Source: Dicyema japonicum
Taxonomy: Eukaryota; Dicyemida; Rhombozoa; Dicyemidae
Direction: 5' to 3'
Assembly: GCA_011109175.1 (NCBI GenBank)
Contig: RDEW01000002.1
Coordinates: 2,210,997-2,274,996 of the forward strand
DNA length: 64,000 nt
How positions within the stretch are numbered: position 1 is the first letter of the stretch; each line of letters opens with the position of its first letter. The notes under the pieces are model-generated. The model was not told the origin of the DNA and ran no database searches. It saw only the letters and a list, made by a program, of their open reading frames with translations. Below are positions 22,727-33,769 of the stretch, one piece after another. The position numbers were made by a program, and so were the translations under genes.

Positions 22727-22993
22727 TTTTTCTGGACCAGTTTGCCACTGGTTAATCGGTTGGAAGGTTGAGGTGCCCTATTGCACAGAATGTTTACTCA
22801 GATTTACGATGAACGAGAGCCCATGTCTTCCTTTTCTTGATCTTAGACGTGTTTGTCAACTCAGAAGAAATTGAAAACCCGAAGTTCTGAACAAAGAAAG
22901 CGTCGGATACACGTACGACCCTATTTCCGTCACATCCACTTCAAAATTGGAAGAAATTGTAGATCAACTATCTGAAGCTGAACATGTAGCATA
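22727..22993 (+). pseudogene. 3' end of a Cys-rich host gene, cut by the inverted-repeat arm
   Basis: Plus frame: FSGPVCHWLIGWKVEVPYCT, then ECLLRFTMNESPCLPFLDLR, and after either a TGA (22871) or a 36-nt GT-AG intron (about 22849-22884) LLNKESVGYTYDPIS and SKLEEIVDQLSEAEHVA, ending TAA at 22991. Cys and Trp are conserved-looking and the end is acidic and helical, so it reads like a cellular protein. I do not recognise it. Its upstream part is missing exactly where the left lectin arm begins (about 22720), so the duplication probably truncated it. Confidence 0.4.
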
Positions 22994-23309
22994 ATAGTTA
23001 ATATGATTTTTCTCGTGTTTTTAATTAGATTATAGCATATTATTTTCCATTATGGTGACATCGGTAAATTATTGTTTTACCTATTTTCAATTAATAATAA
23101 TTTCCTCTAAGCTTTTTCTCTCTTTGTCTTAAGTTTGCATTATTTTTTCACTGACAAATTCTTAAACCTCGTTAATATTAATGTAGACACGTAATTGGTC
23201 ATTAATTTGTAGACACGTAATTGATCATTCATTTGTAGACACGTAATTGATCAAATTAATATTAATGTAGACACGTAACTGATCAAAAATTAATTTTCTT
23301 GTGGTGACG

Positions 23310-25530
23310 TGCATGCTTGTTTCTACTGTTGACAAAGAAGCATTTTCATCAGACATATCTACGAAAGATTTTGATAGAGAAACGTAGACCAAGTGGTCGA
23401 TGGGCTGTGGGGACTCAAGAAAAAGGACTACTTTTTAGTCTGGTGTCACAGCCAGATTGCCGTGCAAATCTCCTCCCTTTAAATGCTATTATCGACCAAG
23501 TGGATTATAAAGACAGAGTTGAATGGACGTCTGAAATTATTCGAGCTGCTCAAGCAAGATTTGGGAGAATTCCTTGTGGTGGCTGGCCGTTAATTACTCG
23601 GACTTTTAATGGGAAGGTTTGGTATGTCCAAATCGATTGCAAACTGAAGAGTTTAGCGCATGCAAGGAAAACTTCTGAAGTTGAATAAACAGCTCAAGTA
23701 AATCTCGGTGCTTGTTGAACAGAAGGAAATAAGATGTTCGATGACGATACGAGGATACACTGTGCCAATATGGATATCGAAAGTCGAAAAAGGGTGAACT
23801 GGGAAGAATAGTTAGTTGCACTCAGGATGAGATAAATATCGTGGAGAATAAACTCAGAGTACATGAATCCCGGAAGGAATTCAGGAAACAAAATTGTTGT
23901 TTCGAACTCAATCGGAGGCTTTTTTACGGAAAGTTAAATGAGAAACCATGGATGCCATTTGAGTAGGAGAGTTACTGGAGTAGAAGACACATTTGTAGAC
24001 TGCAAGAAAGAAGATATCCTTAAATAATTAAACTCCTGCCTAATTGGAAAGCCAGTGGGTGTGATGGGGTGTACAACTTCTTTCTTAAAAGATTTACTTC
24101 AATCCATGATAAATTCTGTGAAGAGGTTGCCAAAATAATATATGGTGATTATACCCCTTATGAGTGGTTTTACACAGGGATTACATATCTTATCCCGAAA
24201 AGAGATATATGTCAATCCCCGAAAGACTTGAGGCCGATTACATGCATGACTAACTTATACAAGTTAGTGACAAAATGTGTTAACCGTAATTTGTCCTTGA
24301 AGCATTCGATCTCGTGAGTGATAATCAACTGGGAACTAAAAGGATGTGTCAAGGGGCTAAAGAACAGGCAATCCTTAACCACTGTGTTACTAAAAGTATG
24401 GGAACAATTTGTCTTCGACAAGAAAATGTTAAAAAAGCATTAGATTCTGTAAATCATGACTTTTTATACAAAGTCTTGGACAACTCTGGGCTCCTATAAT
24501 GGATCGTAAGTTTAATCAAGAATTTGGTAACCAAATGGAAAATCAGACTCAACTTTAATCAAAAAGAATTGGAGAAGTTGAATTGAAGCGAGGGATCTTG
24601 CAAAGCGATTCGTTGTCACCACAAATCTTTGTACTTCTGTTGGATCCTCTCAGCAGGATTTGAATGCAAAATACCCAAAGGTGACCATAGATTGAGGATC
24701 TCTTGCGTACGCCACAAATCATCTACTGTTCATGGACGACTTGAAAATATTCTCCCACAGAGGATACAATGTTGTTTATGATGAATGAAGTTAATATGAT
24801 CTTCGAAGCTGCTGAACTTGAACCAAATGCAGATAAACCGGCTACTAATTATTCTGAGCTGAGCTCCCAAGCAAACTGCTGGATGGAACGGAGGGACATC
24901 AACACCTTGGTGGACTTTATTTAGCAAGAGATCAGCTTGGAAGGGGACTAGTCTCCATTAAACACAAAAGTGAACCCATGCTGCTCCAATTCCTATGGGA
25001 TGTTGAGAAGAAATCATGCTATTGTCTGAGGAAGGCAGGAATTCTACGAACCATCAAATCAAAGAAATCTCATATGGTCACAATCATAGAATTCCTAACC
25101 GAAAATATAAAATTCAAGAACCCTATATCTCAAAATGGACACATTGAAAGAACTACACAAAAAATGTTTATTGGAGCAAATACGTGCATAACCATTGCAT
25201 GGAATACTTTTAAATGTCTTGATGACAACAATGTTGATATAACAGAATCTTCCCGTTGACTTTTGCATGGAAACAATTCACCCAAATCCGAAAGAATGTT
25301 GTGCCTCACTTAAGATCGTAATTTATTCTTCGATAGTATTGCCTCTAATTGTGGTCACTGTAGCACTGCTAAAAAGTGTTGATCGTTTGGCTACAAGGTG
25401 TGGTCGAATGCTGAACAGTGACTATCTTCGCCGACACAAGATGTATTCATCTGCATCTATGTCGATTATACGTGATAAAAGACTCGAAGAAGCTCACACT
25501 ATGTGCAATCATAGTCACCAATGACAATAT
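23310..25530 (+). pseudogene. LINE (second RT lineage), multi-frame relic
   Basis: An N-terminal block is open for 123 codons (23317-23688; WAVGTQEKGLLFSLVS, GRIPCGGWPLITRTFNGKVW). MFDDDTRIHCANMDIESRKR (about 23732) matches the linker before the RT. RT fingers follow: GITYLIPKRDICQSPKDLRP with ITCMTNLYKLVTKCV (24177-24280), then DNQLGTKRMCQGAKEQAILN (about 24318), and palm ENVKKALDSVNHDFLYKVLD (about 24423). Later pieces (24980-25520) are the thumb and C-terminus. This RT type (IPK..DPKD-RPITC...YKL) differs from the CR1-like copies. Several frame changes, no catalytic YADD recognised. Confidence 0.75.
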
Positions 25531-25544
25531 TATTATTAACAAAA

Positions 25545-25615
25545 CCAAAAATCACCGACGAATTAAATAACTATAGCCATCAGGTGATTCCGGCCCCCTC
25601 GAATAGCCATTTCAT
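25545..25615 (+). repeat. Repeat shared with 18366-18450
   Basis: AACCAAAAATCACCGACGAA...GGTGATTCCGGCC closely matches 18366-18450. Probably the 3' end of the LINE just upstream. Confidence 0.4.
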
Positions 25616-26470
25616 TGTTGCTCGGTGTTCCTTTTGGGTTCCAACGCATTTTCTGATTGGGCGTGGGTTTCTTATTTCTTACGTGGTTTCTTACTCTTGA
25701 ATGAAATTATTTCTATGACCAATGCTAAAACCAAACCAATTAATCCCGATATCCTGATGACACGGTCTCCGTTATGACACAAATGATCGCGAGCGCAATG
25801 TTGTAGAAGAGCAATTGCGTCAGTTAGCCTATATTACCAAACTATGTCAAGAATACAAAATTACTCAGATCAAGAAAATCCTACGAAGCCATGAGATAAT
25901 TGAACACTTAACTAGACCATTGCTTCGAAATTCGGGGTCACCTTGTTACTTGAAAATGCAACAGCTCGATACTACTTCTCACAAATGTTAGATTTGACCA
26001 TTGAGGGTGGGACCAACGACTATACCCGTTAGCTTGATTAGGCTTACCATCCGTTCCGGATTATCAGGATAATTGCGAATTAAATTAGATGATGCTGTCA
26101 ATACTTTAATAAGAAAAGTATTCAAATTCCTAATTCTATTAAAATTATCGAATATCTTTTTGTCTACGCGTCACTAATGCTCCTGTAGTATATTTTCAAT
26201 TATGAATTTCACTTGGTCAATAGAAAGAGGTCGAATGAAAGAAGAATCTCTCAAATCATTATTGATTTATAAATTGACATGTCGTGATTTTTTGAAAAAA
26301 TCAAAAATAATCAAAAATTTCTAAATAAAGTTAACTCAGTTCAGAAATAGAATCGACTTTCTTAGTTAATTTTTAATAAAGATTTTTTCCCCGGAAAGTC
26401 ACGGATTTTGATTATCAAAATCAATAAATGTCCCGGACTTCTAGTAAATGGTAAGCCTAGCTTTGATTGA
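25616..26470. other. Spacer with a weak minus-strand coding relic
   Basis: Mostly featureless. On minus, 26265-26035, one frame reads DLRDSSFIRPLSIDQVKFII ... two adjacent stops (TAG TGA) ... RVDKKIFDNFNRIRNLNTFL, IKVLTASSNLIRNYPDNPER. It resembles a decayed protein-coding segment that I cannot assign. Confidence 0.3.
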
Positions 26471-26689
26471 CTGGGAATCTTTTCGACCTAAGGACTTAGC
26501 GCGCCCCGCGTATCTGTCCTCCCTATGCTCCACTCGACTGCTGATCAAGATGATTCTCCAACAGCAAACGTGATCGTCGGGGATCACAGCCTGAGCAGAA
26601 AGATCGTTACGGGATCATTTGCGAAGATAAATTTAAGAGGTTCTGAACCAATCAAACCAACACCGACGTGCCTTTCTTCTCACTGGAAA

Positions 26690-27160
26690 ATGTAAATGGA
26701 GAAATGCTTGATTAAATGCCCCCCGTTGGTAGCGTCGTGACCCACCTTGATGACGATACTTTCCGGACTGGTATCTCCAAGATTTGCCAACCTTAAAAGT
26801 GCCCGATGTGGTGTACCGTAGACTGTTATGGATATCATGCCCTTTCTTGTTGAAGAAGTGCAGGACGATTTCCATGACATAAGACGATCAACGGAGTTGT
26901 TAAACGAGCCCTGGAGTCTGGTGGATGCCTGAACCTGTTGGCTTGGACAGAGGAGACGGAAAAAGGCCTGACGAAATCACAATTTTTCAATACGAGGAGG
27001 GTAACTTTTGGTATGGAATGCTACGTGCGTCGACCCCCTTTGCCCATCCAACATTGTCGGGAGCTCGGTAGACCGACTATATGCCGTAAAAAAACAATGA
27101 ATGCAAAGGAGAAAAAAACGAAACGCTCCGCGATCGGTTCCCGTTATATTAAATTTCAAG
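26690..27160 (+). pseudogene. KRPDG-type LINE C-terminal fragment
   Basis: Plus strand, in shifting frames: a Cys/His region (KCPMWCTVDCYGYHALSC-like, about 26800-26860), DIRRSTELLNEPWSLVDA, then LLAWTEETEKGLTKSQF where the [11 protein letters not shown] block is expected (26935-26990). Similar to 9076-9447 at the DNA level (CCCACCTTGATGACGATACT versus CCCACCTTGACGAAGATACT). Strongly decayed. Confidence 0.6.
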
Positions 27161-27699
27161 TCAATTTATGTAGAGTGAGTCTTAAATTGAATAATGAAGA
27201 TGTTTGTGACATTCGTATTGAGAGAGGTATTTTACAGTCTTCTCCAACTCTTTTTGTGTTATTCCTGACTCACAGAGTAGATTCCTTTCTGAAAAGTACC
27301 CAAAAGTGTTAATTTTAAATGAAGGTTTGTTTGCAAAACCTTTTTTTGATGAGTCAACGAAATTTTACAAAGATAAAAAAACAGGCTACAATAAACCGAA
27401 ACTTCATTATCAGCAATCCGAAAGACATTTATTAAAAATTTCGGATTAATTTATTTTGTTTTTATTTTACATTTAAATTAATATTTTAACAAGAAGAGAA
27501 TTTATATTTTTTAAAAATTATAAATAATTAGGACGACAGAATGGCGAAGGTGTTACTTCTGATAATCGCCATTTCGAGCTTTTGCCTCAACCAGAGTCCC
27601 TCCCGTGGCTCACACTTTTTTGAGGCGAGTTTGCCTCCAATGCTGGAGAGAAAGGGGTCCGTCTTCGCTCCCATGATTCCAGTTGTCTCCACAGCAATG

Positions 27700-28200
27700 G
27701 GGCTGAAATGGTATTGGTCTCCGAGGGATTCGTATTTACGGTTCTACTTGGCTTCCCCCTGGTCGGCTGCGTCTCCAGGAGAGTGCGTCGCCGTCAGCTA
27801 TCTGGCCCCTGAGAAGGTGTCCACACACGTTGCGTCCCAGACGAGTGATTTTCCGTGGGAGTATGGGAATAACGGTCATACCATCTGGCCTCTTCCCGTC
27901 GCCTCTGTCTAAGCCCAAAGGTTCCAATTGGGCCGGAAATCCCGCGGCCTTTAGGGCTCGAAAAATAATGTCATTGATGGCTGCGTGACGCGGAGATCGA
28001 CCAGTGCTTCGTCGGCAAGAGAGTGGATGCAAGCCTAACGTATCAACGTCCCCGGGAATGTCCAGTCGGCATTTGTGTCCTTGTGTCTCTGGGAATGTCC
28101 AGTCCTAGGCGCAGTGCCACCCCGATCCTCAGGCTGTTTTCGTCAAGGAGGGTCCCCAGATGTGGGCACGGTAGGCCCTCGAGCCAGACTCCTTTTCATT
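27700..28200 (-). pseudogene. KRPDG-type LINE C-terminal domain
   Basis: Minus strand: a Cys/His cluster around 28030-28100, [20 protein letters not shown] (28029-27970), [20 protein letters not shown] (27931-27870) and then, in the next frame, WDATCVDTFSGARQLTATHS-like sequence (27840-27790). The motif block is one of the best preserved in the window, but the frame shifts between KRPDG and WDAT. It sits inside the Tigger relic. Confidence 0.75.
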
Positions 28201-28326
28201 TTAAATTTAAAATCTTACAGTGTCACGTGGTGTAATTAATTTAAATTTTAAATTTAAAATCTTACAGAGTCACGTGGTGTAATTAATTTAAATTTTAAAT
28301 TTAAAATCTTACAGTGTCACGTGGTT
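28195..28326. repeat. 47-bp tandem repeat, about 2.7 units
   Basis: The unit CTTACAGTGTCACGTGG...TAAATTTTAAATTTAAAAT starts at 28214, 28261 and 28308, exactly 47 bp apart. Each copy holds the palindrome CACGTG. The sequence corresponds to the Tigger interior near 5890-5925 (CTGACAATACCACATGGTTA), so it is a local expansion within a transposon relic. Confidence 0.85.
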
Positions 28327-28560
28327 ATAAAGTGGACCGAAATTCGCACAAAAAATAAAGATTTGCGAAATAAAAAATACATCAAAAATGGATCTCAGAG
28401 AATTATCCCATATCAGTGAAATAAAAATGATCATTTATTTGGGAATTTCGACATGCTGGATACACAGATTCAAAGGAAGATTTAATTTTTAACTAAAAGT
28501 TCTTCAGGACAAGCTAACAGCTTATGAAATTAATGATTGATAAATAAAAGGAGGTGACTT

Positions 28561-29900
28561 ATTGCTAAACATGGATGATAAATAGACCCATTCTTTTCTC
28601 CCATCCTTCATTACATCTACTCTTCCCTTGTATGTTGGCTCGATTGTGACAGTTAGATTGTCATTCACAGATCACTGCTTCTACGAACTTTGTGAGGGCA
28701 ATTGAACATTGGGACAGATTCTTATCGAGTTCTTGTTCTTATATGAAGTGCAATCTACCCTTATAAACTGCCCAAAAGTAATCATGTCCTGTCATACATT
28801 TCCAAAATATCGAGACCATGGGAAACATTCACAACAACTCTAGAAAATTCATTTTCAAATCTCTGAAAATCGGAACGACTGATATGTGCCTCTTCCATGA
28901 AAGTTCGATATCACCGTAATTCTATCATATTGTGATCCTCTTACATTTTTAAAAACATATTTGATTTTTGACTTAAAGTGCCCTCGTCTATCGAACAAAA
29001 AACCTGTTAGTATTGGGAATATTTATGGAAAGTAAATAAATTATCATTAGCTCACTTTACCACATCAATATCACTTTACCACTCATCAAGTATCCCTACT
29101 TTAACAATGATGAAAATTTGTGAGGGCGACCAACTTACAAAAAAGCGTTCTTCACGACATTTATGTCAAATACTTCGAAAAAACACACAAGATACGAGAA
29201 AACTGTTGTGGATACCGGCTCAAGTTCCCATCTCCTAATTCCAGCCTTCTCCTTGTCGGTATGAGATCACAGTTAGATGAGAAATTTTAGCAGCCTATTC
29301 CTCTCACAGCGGTGCTTAGCTGAACGCTTTCCCATCATCGTCAATTGGTTCCCTTCTGGAACAGGACGCCCTCCGAAATTGGATTTCGATCCGTCTCGGG
29401 ATCGACCTGTGGTAGCCTCATCTATTCGGGCCCAAGATGGTCTCTTTTCTTAGATCACTTTGGTCAATAATTTCGAAAGTTAAGATCTAATAGAAAGAAG
29501 TGAGTGAAGATCCACTTATCTTTTACCTCAAAAGCTCTTATTTGCGTCTTGATTTTTTAAGATTAGTCCAAGAGATCGAAGACCCACACGCATAGGAAAT
29601 ACATGGCAAGCAAAGTGTTTTTAGTACGGTATGATTCCCGATTTTCCACATCCTCGTTAGCTTTTAGGTTGATTTTTTCTCACATTTGTTTGACACATTT
29701 CCGATATGCCGCTAGAAACACATTGTGTATCTAAGATCACCCTCAAAATATATTCACGTTATATGATTAGTAGGGCAAGTTGTTTCTAGCAGTTAAAAAA
29801 AATTTTTAGCCCTAAAAAATCACAAAATCTAGCAATTATAATTATAAAAGTTAGCACTTAAAATGATAAAATTTAGCATTTAAAATTGTAAAATCTATAA
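28561..29900. other. No gene recognised
   Basis: About 1.3 kb with no reading longer than about 50 codons and no repeat I could match. Minus-strand RFENEFSRVVVNVSHGLDIL (about 28870-28810) is the only stretch with a protein-like look. Confidence 0.4.
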
Positions 29901-29904
29901 ATTT

Positions 29905-29990
29905 TACTCCAAGGGAACTCGTTCGCAATCCACGCAGCAGGCTTCCTCAACTGACATTTGTTTAATTGTTAAAAAAAATTTAGTAATTTT
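29905..29990 (+). mobile_element. KRPDG-type LINE 3' end (solo)
   Basis: GGAACTCGTTCGCAATCCAC...CTTCCTCAACTGACATTTG and TTTAATTGTTAAAAAAAATT are identical in kind to the 3' end at 1500-1590 and to 31690-31800 and 49365-49425. Only the last codons (RGNSFAIHAAG) and UTR remain, a strongly 5'-truncated insertion. Confidence 0.75.
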
Positions 29991-30044
29991 ATTAGGAAAA
30001 AGGAAAAAGAATAGTTAAATTTAAAAAAAAAAATTTTTTTAAAT

Positions 30045-31570
30045 CTATAAATTAAAATAATAAAATATAACATTTAAATTTAATTTATTGTAATATAATA
30101 AAAGGTAATGCTTGATATTGTCTGGATGGAAGTTCCTATCATCTTTTAAAATATTTTTTAGCATTTTAATAGCTCTTTCAACAGATGCAGAGGATGCCTG
30201 ACAGCGTGTACGAGAACAATAAACTTGTTGGCTAATTTTTGGTTCAGTCATTTCAATAATAATTTTTGGTTCAGTCATTTCAATAATCCATTTGCCTCCA
30301 TTCTTTTATTTACATAATTTTTGATATTTGCCTTGTCATTATCAAAATGTAGTCCTTGTATATCATAATATGCCCGATTGATTGAGTAGTCACAACACTC
30401 CGAAAGTTTAGGAAGATCTACTATTTGCGAATAATTTAATATGATTTCCGTTAATTGAAACTTAATATCCGGATTGTTGACATTATGTTTAGCATTTGAT
30501 ACTAAAACTCCATCTGACTGAAATCGTTAACAATTTCAAAAATTATTTCAAAATTCATGAAATAATATTTCACTGCTTGAAACCAACTTTCTCATCTGCA
30601 TAAATTAAGCAAAAGAATACCTAGTAATTACCACATCAGGAGGGTATCCAACATCCTTGAACAAATTACGACGTTTTCGGTTTTTTACTGTAGCAGCTTT
30701 AATGCTTGCAATTAAGCCATCTATTTCCGGATATGCACACTTTATACGTAAAATCGTGTAACAAATGAGAAACACACGTCACATGATGCATGTTGTTATG
30801 ACCATTAATGTTTTACCACCTATTTAAATAAATTTATATCACCAGAAATCATATAAGGAGCGGCATCTGAAATTAGTAGATAAAAATTGTCACGAATAAT
30901 CTTCATTTCTCTAATGACGTCATCTATTAATTGGCAGATGATAGCAGCAGTGGCATGATTTTCCAGTGTTTTGCATTCAACCAAATAGGATTTTGTTGGA
31001 AAGCGAATGCTCCCAATTAGAATCACTGCAAAACTTTTCCTTCGGATATCTGTTTCATCAATTATTACAAAAATCTTTTCGTTTATAAAAGTTAAAAATA
31101 AATTTTAATACGTTAATAATTTTGTCAACTCATTTATCTTTTTTTCTGCAAGAAACTTGACCGTAGTTCTGCTGAAAATTCAGACGGAATGTTAATTTTA
31201 AATGTTTTAAACATTTTTTTATCGAATCGTTATTTAATTTGTACAGCGAAATGTTTGCTTGTACAAAAGCTTCCGTGATCGTTTCATTAACCGAATCTAC
31301 TTGGATTGATTCAGTTAATGTTGTTTGAACTGAATGACCTACAATTGTATTAACAAATTTATACGCATATTGTTTTGATGTTTTAAAGAAGAACGATGAG
31401 AATCAACTGAAATTTTTTTTGAACAGTTGAAATTGGATAAACAAAGAGAACAAAATAGAAGGCCATCGTCAGCAATACAGAACTCATCTTTGAAATTCCG
31501 AGACTATACGCTTAGCTTTCATAAGCAACGAACACTTGGGTTTTGGCATCACTAAAAATACTATATAGCG
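30045..31570 (-). pseudogene. hAT-type transposase relic, distinct lineage
   Basis: Minus strand from about 31555: MPKPKCSLLMKAKRIVSEF, ADDGLLFCSLC and VDSHRSSLKHQNN (C2H2-like finger), then TESIQVDSVNETITEAFVQA, the central FPTKSYLVECKTLENHATAA and NFYLLISDAAPYMISG (31026-30830, hAT catalytic region), and finally CQASSASVERAIKMLKNILK with NFHPDNIKHYLLLYYN (30220-30100), the dimerisation helix. Frames shift several times. This lineage (SSASVER...LLLYYN) is not the ZBED5-like one found elsewhere in the window. Confidence 0.75.
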
Positions 31571-31671
31571 TGCTAAATTATTTTATTTAAATATAGCATT
31601 TATAATGTATGTTTTTTTAACAAAATTAAAAAATAATTATTCCAAATTCAATTTTATATTAAAATAAGTAG

Positions 31672-31805
31672 GATCAACGAGAAGAATTATGGCTAAGACA
31701 AAAGATTGGAATAGCCATACTCCGAGGGAACTCGTTCGCAATCCACGCAGCAGGCTTCCTCAACTGACATTTGTTTAATTGTTAAAAAAAATTAAAAAAA
31801 ATAAG
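31672..31805 (+). mobile_element. KRPDG-type LINE 3' end (solo)
   Basis: Encodes RQKIGIAILRGN-like end (reading with one frame change), then the same UTR and A-rich tail as 1500-1640 (CTCCGAGGGAACTCGTTCGC...). 5' truncated to about 130 bp. Confidence 0.75.
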
Positions 31806-32767
31806 TATAAAAAATAAAAATAGCATTTTAGCACTTAAATTGCCCTAATGATTAGTTACTTCATTAAGTGAATAAATACTAGTAACAACACATAGACTCC
31901 CCGATAATTCTCTCAGCGCCTCAAAATGTCCATCCTCCTGCTCAATTCTCATTGTCTCTTGGAAGCTGTTACCTGATTTGTATCCAATGATTAATAAATA
32001 TTTGCAAATAATAATTACCAGTAAAACAACCACATATGTATATATATTTATAAAAATCAACATAAATCATTTCCTCATCCACACACATGCAGTGTCTTCT
32101 TCACATGCTTAGGTGTCCTAGCTAATCTTCGAATAAGTCTTCCAAGTTCATAATCATCTCCAACTGATCCTCTCATCACCAAATGTAGGATCTACTAAGT
32201 CGAACAACTTCAGAATAGAAAGGTCACAACATTATTCCTCTTATGGATGGACAAGATCACAACATGGGGTACCTGTTAGATACAACCCATTCTGAGAAAA
32301 TTCAGGGAATTTGAATGGTCATGTTAGACAACCTTGGCCACATCAATCACATGCATTCAGTCTCCGACCAACATAAGAGTTATTAGATCCTCACATTATG
32401 TTGAATTCACTCAAATCCGCGTGGACCAAATGACACACGTGGTATAACCACCTCATTGTGAGAACACATTGTACGTATAGTCTTCGTTCCAATGATCCAC
32501 CCAGTTGGACCAGTTTCAACAAATGGGCAAACCAGTCGTCCTCTCAAATGAAGGACATCACAATAACATGCTCTTTTATGCAGATTGGATAGGACGGGGA
32601 ATTCATGCCTTGTACATTCTGATCAACCGATTGGGGTTCCATAACTCTTGTCCCACCAATAGGGATATCCTTTTCCGTGAATTTCCGCGGAATCCCAGTC
32701 TGAACTTGTACTCCTCATTCAAATATCGATGACGGGCCTTAAAGACAAGAATAAAGGATTTGAAGAT

Positions 32768-32789
32768 CTGCAAGTTAGTGGAAGCAAAC
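32768..32789 (-). other. 22-nt intron in RIOK1 relic
   Basis: GTTTGCTTCCACTAACTTGC then AG. Splicing joins RQLAIK to IFKSFILVFK, exactly as in RIO1 kinases; unspliced, the frame ends at VCFH and a stop. Confidence 0.8.
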
Positions 32790-32980
32790 CTTGATAGCTA
32801 ACTGTCGGTTATCAGAGGAGTTGGCATAGTACACGTTGGACTCCTTCTCAGTGTTGATACATTTATTACAGTAATCACTTGATTTCTGACCAATTTGTAA
32901 AGAATTAAGAGTTTGCTTATCAAGGACCTCCTCAGGCGTAGCTCGAGTGGACTTGTGGCGAGTTCGGTTCGACTTGTTGC

Positions 32981-33008
32981 CTGGTGAAATACAATATCTA
33001 CAATAAAC
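32981..33008 (-). other. 28-nt intron in RIOK1 relic
   Basis: GTTTATTGTAG...TTTCACCAG. Splicing joins TSSDAVT to NKSNRTRHKSTRAT, the conserved entry to the RIO domain. Confidence 0.7.
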
Positions 33009-33030
33009 AAGTTACTGCATCAGAAGAAGT

Positions 33031-33051
33031 CTAAAATGGTAATTGACTCAC
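33031..33051 (-). other. 21-nt intron in RIOK1 relic
   Basis: GTGAGTCAATTACCATTTTA then G; GT-AG, phase 0, between KSELKF and TSSDA. Without splicing the frame stops within it. Confidence 0.65.
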
Positions 33052-33769
33052 AAACTTGAGCTCAGACTTTGTAATAGTCCCTTTATTTGCTGGTGATGGT
33101 GGGCTACTGACTGATTTTGTGAATTCGGACGTCTCAGCTGTATAATTCATTAATACTATCACTATCTCTTCCATTAGAAACATCTCGTCCTCTTCAGAGT
33201 AGAAGTAGTCCATAATAAAAATATTATTAGGATCTTTTGTAGAAAATTATTCCCCTGTGGTTGACACCACTAAGCATCCTGGCTGAAAACGTTATTTAAA
33301 TTTTTATTTATATAACAAATATTCCTTATCGAAGCAAATTTTAATATTTTATTTTGTTTTACCTGAGGATGGGAGTCCGCGTAAATTTCTAGGTCCTCTG
33401 TTCCATCTAACTAATTTTGACTTCCTTATGGCAGTGGTTCCCAACCTGAGTTCCGCGGAGCCAGTTTTATGGTTCCACGAAAATTATTATATAATATTTA
33501 ATTATTAAAATATATTAAACATCCACACTTATATCTTGTTTCTGCTTGGGTTAGTTAGTCAATTTTATAAGATTTCTAATGAGAAGCAATAATTGCATAA
33601 GAGATTCAAAAAATATTGTATGCATCTACAAGGTGAAGTTGGAAATGTCCAATTTTGTGAAAGGGGACAACTTAGAATAGACCAGAGCATCTTATGAAGT
33701 ATAGAATTATTTTAATTAAACAGGTGAATTATCTTGTAGCACGTTTTGGAGAGGCACATATAATTGCAA

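Larger units (their letters stand above)
27300..28560 (+). mobile_element. Tigger relic split by a LINE fragment
   Basis: The segment 27330-27470 (GAGTCAACGAAATTTTA...AACAGGCT-CAATAAACCGAAAC) matches the left part of the 4913 Tigger (4950-5050). After a LINE piece (27540-28190), the Tigger resumes at 28320: TTGCGAAATAAAAAATACAT, GAATTATCCCATATC and CTAAAAGTTCTTCAGGACAA match 5960-6100 and 6610-6650. Terminal repeats are lost. Confidence 0.65.
32050..33213 (-). pseudogene. RIOK1: RIO1-family atypical kinase relic with tiny introns
   Basis: Start ATG at 33213: MDYFYSEEDEMFLMEE, an acidic N-terminus. Exons 33213-33052, 33030-33009, 32980-32790 and 32767 onward join in frame after introns of 21, 28 and 22 nt, giving RTRHKSTRATPEEVLDKQTL, YCNKCINTEKESNVYYANSS (nucleotide-binding loop, STGKEANVYHA in RIOK1), RQLAIK (ATP-binding Lys), IFKSFILVFKARHRYLNEEY, KFRLGFRGNSRKR and ELWNPNRLIRMYKA. 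Lower down come EHVIVMSFI, VHADLSEFNIM (32426-32391; catalytic loop) and VIDVAK (metal-binding Asp), then HDHSNSLNFLRMGC and ILKLFDLVDPTFGDER. RIOK1 acts in 40S ribosomal subunit maturation in the cytoplasm. Lesions: TGA at 32603 and 32544, TAA in the VVEHDH position, and several frameshifts. Retained introns mean a DNA-level duplicate, not a processed copy. Confidence 0.8.

Noticed and set aside
28195-28326. CRISPR-like array of spaced repeats
   Set aside because: The whole 47-bp unit repeats, with no unique spacers, and the context is a eukaryotic transposon.
32505-32732. Plus-strand 75-codon ORF
   Set aside because: It is the antisense of the RIOK1 relic, whose minus-strand motifs are clear.
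33424-33431. Perfect 8-bp target duplication of the hAT element
   Set aside because: The flanks CCTTATGG and CCATTGGG agree at only about five of eight positions, so I do not claim it.
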